Shown here: positions 55,920-64,000 of the stretch, piece by piece
Numbering within the stretch: position 1 is the stretch's first letter
Layout: the number at the start of each line of letters is the position of its first letter
Source of the DNA: Epinephelus fuscoguttatus
Lineage: Eukaryota > Chordata > Actinopteri > Perciformes > Serranidae
Assembly (NCBI RefSeq): GCF_011397635.1
Contig: NC_064767.1
Span: 1,939,001 to 2,003,000 of the forward strand
Direction: 5' to 3'
DNA length: 64,000 bases
Position numbers and translations under genes: made by a program
The notes under the pieces: generated by a model
Told to the model about the DNA's origin: nothing
Seen by the model: the letters and a program-made list of their open reading frames with translations, nothing else
Databases searched by the model: none

Positions 55920-57160
55920 ATTCATGCTACGTTCTCATTTGTCATTTGTCCCCGGAGGATTTCAATGCTGATTGGCTATTGCGGTGCAAATAGGTCGCTG
56001 AAGATTTTTCAACCCCTCGCAAATAACCATATGACGCGCAATTGCACTACTCACTCATTTATGTCACATCCATCGTGTGCATCGTGATGCCCTGCTGGAA
56101 TTTGCATCTAATTGCATCTTTACATGTAACTAGTCCATAGCCATTGGTAGCTTTGTCACCTTCTACCTATGCCAGTCCTCAATGCCTATGTGCAGTTTCA
56201 CATAGATTGACCAAGTCAGTGAGTAGAAAAACGTGGGACAGACAGAATGACTGACTGACAGAATGACACACTGACAGTTTCCGTGATTATGTACAGCATA
56301 CCATACCATGACTTAGTCATACCAAACATTAGAAACAACACCAACATTGGTCCACAGGGGGAGCCACAGCGATCGGTCGCATTTTAGCCATTTTGAAGCA
56401 TTTTTCTGTTGTTATAGCGCCACCCAGTTGCCAATTAGAGTTAAATTTCTCCAGTCACCTTGAGGCGTCCTGTTCTACATATCTACCAAGTTTAGTAAAA
56501 ATCCATATGGCGGTTAGGCCTAGATAAGAAATGAGCTCTCTAGCGCCCCCATTTTGTTTGATGGGCTCAATAATGGAGGGGTCCCCTCAGATTATGTGTG
56601 GTCATATGCCTACAAAGTTGCGTGGTGATGGGTGAAACCCTTGAGATGTTCTACACCTTTATGTGATGAGCCACGCCCTCCGCAATATTCATTGCCTTAT
56701 AGAAGCTCAGTTTTAGGAAGTTTTCCAACTTTTGCCAAGAGGGAACTTTAGATATTGCTCCCTAGATTATGTTCACCCAGTTTCATGCAGATCGCTCAAA
56801 CTTCCTAGGAAGAGATCCATTTGAAGTGTTTTTCAAAAAATTCAAAATGGCGGAAAATCTATATAAGCGGAAGTTATGGGTTCTTGAGGCAAATGTGTTC
56901 CTCATGAGGAGAGGCATCTCTGTGCAAAGTTTCATGTCTCTACCACATACGGGGCATGAGATATGCCCATTCAAAGTTTGACTTTTAAATGGGTTGCTAT
57001 AGCGCCCCCCTTTGGCCAATTGATGTAATATTGCTTCATTGGCATCCTCCCATGACCCTCTACCACTGTGCCAAATTTCACATGGATTGACCAAGTCAGT
57101 GAGGAGAAAAACATGGAACACACACACACACACACAGAGTTTTTGTCATTATATAGTAAT
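55920..57160. repeat. Dispersed fish repeat of unknown class, several diverged sub-blocks
   Basis: Blocks recur within the stretch: TTTCACATAGATTGACCAAG near 56197 and TTTCACATGGATTGACCAAG near 57075, each followed by GTCAGTGAG.AGAAAAAC and an ACACA/GACAGA tail. TATAGCGCC(A/C)CCC recurs at 56415 and 56997. The pattern suggests an element with internal repeats or two overlapping copies. No protein is recognised. Confidence 0.5.
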
Positions 57161-59500
57161 TTAAGATTCGCTCACACAAATTGTTTTATTCCCACCTGGT
57201 GAGAACACAACACAGAATGGTGGCTCTGAAACCCCCACATGTACACAGTGGGTCTCAGAGGGATGATATTGAGCTACAATGGAATAAATAGGCACCATCT
57301 GGGGGTCTGGTATAAAGGTAAAATTATAAATCGATATTCACAGCCCATCGTACTTCCCAGGGGGCCGGGATGATCAGCACTGTTTCCGCACTTTGTGGCC
57401 TAAAGAGCAGGCGCGTAAGAGACGTCGAGAGGCTGAGCTGCCCACTTCCTGTTTAGCGCCGTGCTAACTTGAATAAATGATTCAATCATGGGTCTCTTCT
57501 AGACTTTCCAAATGTCATCAGACTGAATGAATCAAGTCAGGAGTTGTGACGCTCAAAATTTACAGGTGTCTCTTTTGTCATGTGCGTCAGTGGGAAAAAG
57601 TCTTTCTGGGCCACAGGGCATCACATGACGGATGTAATTACACTGATTGGCCACTATGAATATTAGTGTCAAAGCCTGTGCACCTCTCAGAGGCCTTCTA
57701 CCCTTTCATTATAACAGTCAGAGGTCCATACTGAAAGTTTCATGGCCCTTATGAATGTAGTTCTGCGGAGTATTCTTCCAAAACATTTTGTCACCTTTAA
57801 GTTTACAGGTTGTTAAATCCATACTCACCTTGATCTCAGTTATTAATTTGTGTCCACGTCAGTACAGACATGTTTTATTTCTACCATGTGACTCTCGAAA
57901 GGCTCACATGTTCGAACTCATGGTAAACTTTGAAAAATGGTTTGTAAATAATGTTAAATATACATCAGCTCGGGGCGGCAGCTGCCATTAGGAACACTGA
58001 CATCATGTCCTCTGTCATTATTCTGGGAATGTGGTGGGTTTATTAATCCTGAGGGAGTTTACATTCTCCAAACATACACATGTGGTGGGTGTTTTATAGA
58101 CAGATTCCAGTATTTATAGATTCAGTACATTTATTGGACTGTAAATACAGAAGGTAAGACTTTGAAACAGCGTTTAAATCATGTTGGGAAATACACTGTG
58201 TCCTCACAGGGAACTGAGCTAACACACGAAACAAGAACAAAATTATAACAGAACAAACCATGATGGAGATTTTATGGTTACAGTTAAACTATACTCTCAG
58301 CTTTTAAGGTTCTTGAGTAACTGTACTCTTCAAAAAAGTGGAAAAATCTCTGCACACCCGAACAACGGCAGGTGTGTAGGAGGAAGGCGCCACCCCAAAA
58401 TATATTAATTAAAGAAGGCTCCCGCACACTGTCTCACTCACTGCTGAATGGTTTATTGAGCGTCACACAACGTTTCGGTCTGGACGACCTTCATCAGGTA
58501 TAATTATACCACTTTATCTGGACACATTTTCCCCACAAATACAACATGCTAACGTTAAATTAGCCTAGCAGCTAGTAGAGATTTCCTCTTCTCATATGAA
58601 GCCAGGGACAACAGCAACATTTATTAAAGGTAACGGTACAATATTCGACTCCATTACAGCTCACAAGGTTCACTGACAAAACAACTGTCTTTAACTAGAC
58701 ACGTTTTCCGAACATATACAACATGCTAACGTTATTAGCACAAGCCTATGGCATTTACATTGTGTAAATAAACACAGGAGGTCTGCGTCGCTGCAACTTG
58801 TAGTTACATTTCTGGGGAGGTGCACGTCAGGCTACGGCGTTGATTCAATGCAGAAGTATAAACATGTGCCAATATGTCATCTGAATCCTACACACTTGAA
58901 CTCTAGGCTTAAATTCAAGGTACTTGTACTTTATTTGGGTATTTCCTCTTTTTATATTTCTCCTCCACTTTATGACTCAGAGGTCAATATTGTACTTTTT
59001 ACTTCACTACATTTGTCTGACAGCTGCAGTTACTTTTCAGATTAGAGTTTTTCATCCCCTTCTTGTCCAGTGAAAACCATGTATCTCCAGATGTGTTGAT
59101 GTTGAATGTTTGTGATAAACTGAAGGATCAAATGTTCCTTTATGTGCTGAGAAAATTCTCCTCCTTCTTAAGCTCAATAAACTCTTCGAAAACCCTCTTC
59201 GATCAGCTGGGAAAGTCACAAAGCAGAAAATACACTGTGTCTCTGACCTTTTACAGATACGTGGTTCTCACAGGACAGCCACGCCACAAACATATGATGG
59301 TCTTATAGAACATAATGCATCACTGTAGACTAAACTACCCAACGGGATATGAAGGGGTTAGAATGAGCACGACCTTAAACATGTACTATGGTGGCCCTGA
59401 GGATCAAAACACAACATGGGTTTTGTGAGATAGGCCTGTCCTGTCTCACAAAGAAAAACTGGTCCACGCTTTTGTTTCCTCAAAGCTGGATTAGGGGTCA
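57160..59500. other. Spacer with scattered repeat fragments
   Basis: No gene seen. At 58405-58500 is a block (CACTGCTGAATGGTTTATTG, CAACGTTTCGGTCTGGACGA) that is a well-known dispersed fish repeat. ACATATACAACATGCTAACG near 58711 repeats ACAAATACAACATGCTAACG near 58537, marking a local duplication of about 175 bases. Confidence 0.4.
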
Positions 59501-59502
59501 TC

Positions 59503-59601
59503 CCTATGTTTCCCGGGTTCTATGTTCCCCGCTTACACAAAAAAGGTTCTACGTTTCCTGCTTGGTTGAGCGGGAAACATAGAACCCTGGAAACATAGAT
59601 A
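59503..59601. repeat. Short fold-back repeat next to a LINE insertion
   Basis: CTATGTTTCCCGGGTTCTAT at 59504 pairs with the complement of ATAGAACCCTGGAAACATAG ending near 59598. The arms are about 31 bases with a loop of about 35. The L2-type LINE begins within a few bases of the right arm. Confidence 0.65.
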
Positions 59602-59605
59602 CGCT

Positions 59606-60154
59606 CCCCTGGATTACTGTAACTCTCTATCATCAGGTAGCTCTAGTAAGTCCTTAAAAACTCTCCAGCTAATTCAGAATGCAGCAGCACGTGTACTAAC
59701 AGGAACTAAGAAACGAGATCATATTTCTCCTGTTTTAGCTTCTCTGCACTGGCTCCCTGTAAAATCCAGAATTGAATTTAAAATCCTACTGTTAACTTAT
59801 AAAGCTCTAAATGGTCAAGCTCCATCATATCTTCGAGAGCTCATAGTGCCATATTATCCCACCAGAACACTGCGCTCTGAGAACGCAGGGTTACTCGTGG
59901 TCCCTAAAGTCTCCAAAAGTAGATCAGGAGCCAGAGCCTTCAGCTATCAGGCTCCTCTCCTGTGGAATCATCTTCCTGTTACGGTCCGGGAGGCAGACAC
60001 CGTCTCCACATTTAAGACTAGACTTAAGACTTTCCTCTTTGATAAAGCTTATAGTTAGGGCTGGCTCAGGCTTGCCCTGTACCAGCCCCTAGTTAGGCTG
60101 ACTTAGGCCTAGTCTGCCGGAGGACCCCCCTATAATACACCGGGCACCTTCTCT

Positions 60155-60200
<46 letters not shown>

Positions 60201-60455
60201 GTCTCATTGTGTCATACGGATTACTGTTAATTTATCATGTTGATCTGTTCTGTACGACATCTATTGCACGTCTGTCCGTCCTGGAAGAGGGATCCCTCCT
60301 CAGTTGCTCTTCCTGAGGTTTCTACCGTTTTTTTGGGGGAGTTTTTCCTGATCAGCTGTGAGGGTCCTAAGGACAGAGGGATGTCGTGTGCTGTAAAGCC
60401 CTGTGAGGCAAATTGTGATTTGTGATATTGGGCTTTATAAATAAAATTGATTTTT
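59606..60455 (+). mobile_element. 5'-truncated L2-clade LINE (Maui-like)
   Basis: A continuous frame from about 59611 to 60058 reads DYCNSLLSS, LQLIQNAAARVLTGTKKRDH, SLHWLPVKSRIEFKILLLTY, KALNGQAPSYLRELI, AFSYQAPLLWNHLPVTVREA and TFKTRLKTFLFDKAYS to a stop. This is the C-terminal end of the reverse transcriptase of fish L2 elements. The 3' region has a CT run (60156-60198) and ends GGGCTTTATAAATAAAATTG, the usual tail. The intact frame suggests a fairly recent insertion. Confidence 0.88.
60156..60198. repeat. (CT)n microsatellite within the LINE 3' region
   Basis: Run of about 18 CT units between the end of the LINE frame and its tail. Confidence 0.95.
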
Positions 60456-60838
60456 TTTTTGTTTTCTGAAATGATGCAGCGTATTCTTCCATGTGAAACT
60501 TTACATTCTGCTGATGATACCTACACAGGGTTTTGAATGCAGGACTTTTCCTCTCATCAGAGTATTTTCACAGTGTTCTTCGTGATTTAAAGGATCTAAA
60601 TTCTTCCTCCACCTCTGTTTTTCGGTTGTTATGACGCAGAATAAGATCACAACATTTCAAAGACACATTCAGACGTTATTAAATTCATTCTGCATCAGAG
60701 AGTGTGTTTTGGAAAACGCTGCAATGACTCGGCTCCTATTCTTTCTCTCTCTCTCTCTTTAAGTCTGTCAATTAGTGATAATGGACCCCATCGGCCGAGA
60801 GGAGACCACTCCCTCCATCTGTACTCCCTCCCTCCTGA

Positions 60839-60869
<31 letters not shown>

Positions 60870-60927
60870 AACACACACACTCTCTCTCTTTCTGTCTGTC
60901 TTTCTTTCTATCTCTCAGTCAGTAATA
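60456..60927 (+). other. Upstream region of ppp1r1c
   Basis: It holds CT runs (60746-60762, 60881-60890), a CA run (60840-60878), and a diverged look-alike of the ppp1r1c start at 60770-60800. The promoter itself is not recognised. Confidence 0.4.
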
Positions 60928-61008
60928 ATGGAGCCCAGCAGTCCGAAGAAGATCCAGTTTGCCGTACCCCCGCTGCAGGGACAGCTGGACCCGCAGGCCG
61001 CCGAACAT
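60928..61008 (+). CDS. ppp1r1c: Protein phosphatase 1 regulatory inhibitor subunit 1C, exon 1 (partial gene)
   Basis: ATG at 60928 opens MEPSSPKKIQFAVPPLQGQL, then DPQAAEH, 27 codons, ending at CAT before a strong GTGAGT donor (61009). This closely follows the first exon of vertebrate PPP1R1C, which also starts MEP-SPKKIQFAVP and has the xPEAAE turn before the intron. KKIQF is the PP1-docking motif shared by the DARPP-32/inhibitor-1 family; the family blocks protein phosphatase 1 after phosphorylation of a downstream threonine, which lies in the next exon. That exon was not found in the remaining 3 kb. PPP1R1A and PPP1R1B have clearly different openings. Confidence 0.88.
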
Positions 61009-62260
61009 GTGAGTGTGTGTGAGTGGGGTGCATGCATGTGACGGCTGAATGGGGCTTCTATGTGTTATCCTGTAAGTCTTGTCTGGAATTTTCTGTGTGT
61101 GGGTGCAGAGCAGCATGTGTGCACAAGTGGCTCTTATGAAAACTGCTGCTTGTGTATCTGAGTGACAGCATGTGTATTTAATGGGTCCGTCGTATTTGAG
61201 CGGCTTGTGCATGTGACACATGGGAGTTTTTTTGGCTAAGGTTTAAAAGGTTTGTGTGAGCAGATGGTTGTGGAGAGTTTAAGGGTAAACCCACCTTAAA
61301 ATACCCTTTAAAACTGTTCAACACTAAAAATAAACACGTCTAATGTTGATTTATTTTGTATTCCTGAAGAGACGCGTTTAATTCAACTTTTCTTTATGTC
61401 ACAAATGTTCCTGATGATGTAAATGTGAACACGCAGAAAGTTCAAGTGACTAAATACGAGTTAAATTTAACCCCGTCACGGCAGATCTGCAGCTGACTGC
61501 AACAAGTTCACGCCCGTTCTCTCAGGCAGGGGGGTGGAGGAGTGCTGAAAGGCATTCTGGGAAACATTGTATATCAACACATGATCTTTCTTAAGCTAAA
61601 GAGGGTTGTAGAGAGGCCAATTTAACGCTTGAAATGTACAAAATACTCGAGTACTTTAGGTGTAATCTGATTCTGAATGGCATCTCCAGTAGAGGAAACA
61701 GAAGCAGGTCTTTCACAACATTAAACGTTGCAGCAGGAGTTACGGCTGCTCTCTGAGAGGCCTCTGCTCTTTGCTTTACTGACGTCTTTATGAACTGTTT
61801 GCTCGTTGGAAACAGGAAGTTGCTGGCGATGAACAGTGACAGATTAGGGCCCCTCTGTGGCTGTTTGGGGAGCCCCTGCGTTGGTAACCGTCAGCATTCA
61901 GACTAAGTTCAGCGATGGTTTTATGAGATACCATGTTGTAAAACGAGTCTCTCCTCCAGAGTGACCATGAACATTTACATTCCTGCAGTGCGACAGTGTT
62001 GTTTGCTTCTACAGTTTTCTTTAAGGATCAGCAGGATAAAGTCAGTCGTTACTTTATCTGTCTTGATATATCTTGTTATTCTGGCCCAACCTGTAAATCT
62101 CTGAGAACACACATCATGTTCCTCATGTTAATGTCAGGAAGATTGCGTTAAATGTCCTTTGATAGCCACGGGCACGTTACGACACAGCAGGCCCTGAGCA
62201 CAGATATGCAAAAGGCCCCACCACCTCCCCTACCAAGGAGCAGGACACACACTCTGTGGT
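61009..62260 (+). other. ppp1r1c intron 1, proximal part
   Basis: No exon recognised. The sequence is unique-looking and AT-moderate. Confidence 0.5.
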
Positions 62261-62263
62261 GGT

Positions 62264-62995
62264 TTTGCGTCTCTTTGCAGTCATTATGCTACTTTTTGTG
62301 GTCGTTTTGTGTCTCTTCGTAGTCATTTTATTTCTCCTCAAGGTAATTTTGTTTGTCCTTGTAGTTGTTTTGTCTCTTTCTAGTCGTTATGCAACTTTTT
62401 GTGGTCGTTTTGTTTGTCTGTGAGATAACTTTGCTTCTCCTTTGTGGTTCTTGTTGGCTGTTTTGCATATTTTGTGGTTACTTTGTGACTCTGTAAAGTC
62501 ATTTTGTGTCATTTGTAGTCGTTATGCAACTTTTTGTGGTCGTTTTGTGTCTCTTCAAGGTCATTTTGTGTCTCCTTGTGGTCGTTTTGTTTCTTTTAGG
62601 CTGTTTTGCCTTTGATTTGTGGTTATTTTGTGTCTTTTGAAATCATTTTTCGTTGCTGTCCTGTTGTTTTGCGTCTCTTTATAGTCGTAATTCAACTTTT
62701 TGTGGTCGTTCGGTGTCTCTTTGAAGTCATTTTGTGTGTCCTTGTAGTTGTGTTTTTGTCTCTTTGTAGTCCTCATGTTACTTTTTGTGGTTGTTTTGTC
62801 TGTTTCTAGTCGTTATGCAACTTTTGTGGTCATTTTGCATCTCTTAGAAGCCATTTTGTTTCTGTTCGAGGTCATTTTGTGTCTCCTTGTGGTTGTTTTG
62901 TGTCTACTATTTTCTGTTTTGCTAGTTTTTGTGGTTATGTTGCATCTCTCTGCAGTTAGTTTCTTTGAATCTCTTTGTGGTCATTTTGAGTCTTA
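62264..62995. repeat. Degenerate minisatellite, about 21 bp period
   Basis: Units follow GTCGTTTTGTGTCTCTTNNAG with many substitutions and a few length changes, about 35 copies. The plus strand is strongly T-rich and A-poor (pyrimidine plus G). Open frames here are cysteine/valine/phenylalanine-rich artefacts. Confidence 0.85.
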
Positions 62996-63015
62996 AACTA
63001 GTTGACACACGTTAA

Positions 63016-63560
63016 GGTCCAGACACACCAAACCGACTTCAGAGAGCTGGTGGCAACGAGGGCCCTCTGCTGCGTTGCCTGATATTGGCCAAAAAGTCTA
63101 CAGCTAACGTCCAACCAGCACGTATATTCTGCACCCGCATGACGGGAAATAACGCCTGCTGGTGTGGAAGACCATGTTGATGCTAGTTAGCTGTTAGCAC
63201 ATTAAGAACACAACAGTGTGTAAAGAACAGAGCATATTTACTGTGTGACAGAGAACAGTAACACAAACCATCAGGAAACGTTTCTGCCAAAGAGAAAAAT
63301 AATCTCCTCTGGACTTTAGCTCCACCTTCACTGGATTCACTTCTCTTCCTGCGCGCTGAGCTGAACTGACAATCAGAGTGATGTCATTCGCCGATGGGCT
63401 CCGCCGTCACCGATTTAACATGCTGACTCAGCCAAAAAAAGTGATGGGGGCAGACAAGGGGCAACGATGTCGGACACACCGCACATACGAGGGCGACACA
63501 CATTCAGCAGTGGCTCAACACTGATCAGCGGCCAACCGTCAGTGAGGTGTGTCAGGGCCT
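63016..63560. mobile_element. TTAA-target MITE, diverged copy 3 of 3
   Basis: The left end GGTCCAGACACACCAAACCG and right end GGTGTGTCAGGGCC are flanked by TTAA (63012-63015, 63561-63564, give or take one base). It belongs to the same family as 32981-33513 and 49580-50383, but the inner sequence is much more diverged, so it is an older or separate subfamily. Confidence 0.7.
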
Positions 63561-63695
63561 TAAATTTGGGTGACGTTTTACAGACGAAGGCCGGGGGGTC
63601 GCTGACACTTTGGGCCCCAGTGGGTCTGTTCACCTGTCCATCCATGCTTACAGCGTGTATTTTAAAACAGTGGGTTAGAAGAATAAACATTAATA

Positions 63696-63800
63696 GGCAG
63701 GGACGCCCAGTAGCTCAGTATGTAGAGAACAAAGGCACCGTCCTCACTGCAGCGACCCCAGGTTCGATTCCAGCTTGCAGCCCCGAGCTGCTACTGCAAC
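63696..63800 (+). mobile_element. tRNA-derived SINE head
   Basis: Box A-like TAGCTCAGTATGTAGAGAAC at 63711 and box B-like GGTTCGATTCCAGC at 63760 are spaced as in a tRNA-derived pol III promoter. The part after 63800 is short and A-rich. The element differs in sequence from the SINE at 6714. Confidence 0.6.
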
Positions 63801-64000
63801 ACGCCCAAAAAAACACCCAAAAAATGTATCTTTGAAAATAAACAGGAGGTTGATACCAGTTGTTCAGAGTACAGTAACTGCTGGCTGTGCTGTTCTCACC
63901 ACTTGAAACGGAGCAGCTTGTGGGAAACTTTTAAAAACTAAATTAAGTTGGCTCTAAAACTTTAAGTGGATTGTTATATTTTTAAGAGGCATTCAGGATA

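Noticed and set aside
60919..61221. 100-codon minus-strand frame
   Set aside because: It is the antisense shadow of ppp1r1c exon 1 and its intron; no motif supports it.

Overview
The window looks like nuclear DNA of a teleost fish. The genes carry introns, and the sequence is full of CA/GT microsatellites, Tc1/mariner, hAT and TTAA-target DNA transposons, tRNA-derived SINEs and L2-type LINE tails familiar from ray-finned fish. I see no bacterial or viral gene organisation. Most long open frames are accidental products of repeats.

Left edge (1-7.1 kb): the last coding part of a gpr155-like gene (+ strand, DEP domain) ends at 1625. It is followed by a fold-back element with a TTAA-target transposon nested in it, then unremarkable sequence with one CTCF-like motif, then a SINE. 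From about 7.12 to 22.98 kb lies a continuous head-to-tail satellite of 37-38 bp units. The units alternate in two types (76 bp dimers) and belong to a higher-order period of roughly 2.0-2.2 kb.

Centre (22.99-42.6 kb): after about 4 kb of repeat-rich spacer comes tmem41a on the minus strand. All five coding exons can be joined in frame (275 residues, 27096-42551). Introns 3 and 1 hold two hAT-like elements with exact 8 bp target duplications and several TTAA elements. Intron 1 (12.3 kb) begins with a 3.1 kb minisatellite of 49-52 bp units that abuts exon 1 and repeats its 5' splice site about 60 times.

Right part (42.6-64 kb): a CpG-rich start region for tmem41a, a broken Tc1 copy and AT-rich spacer come first. 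A spliced hypothetical gene on the plus strand follows (exons at 47859-47942 and 50912-51781), with a Tc1 fragment and a fold-back TTAA element in its intron. After that come a piggyBac-like element, LINE remnants and finally exon 1 of ppp1r1c (60928-61008, + strand), whose remaining exons lie beyond the window or were not recognised.

The recognised genes do not form one pathway: TMEM41A is an ER-type VTT/DedA-family membrane protein, PPP1R1C a protein phosphatase-1 inhibitor, and GPR155 a lysosomal cholesterol-sensing membrane protein. The most unusual content is the two tandem arrays, above all the splice-site-bearing minisatellite in tmem41a intron 1.
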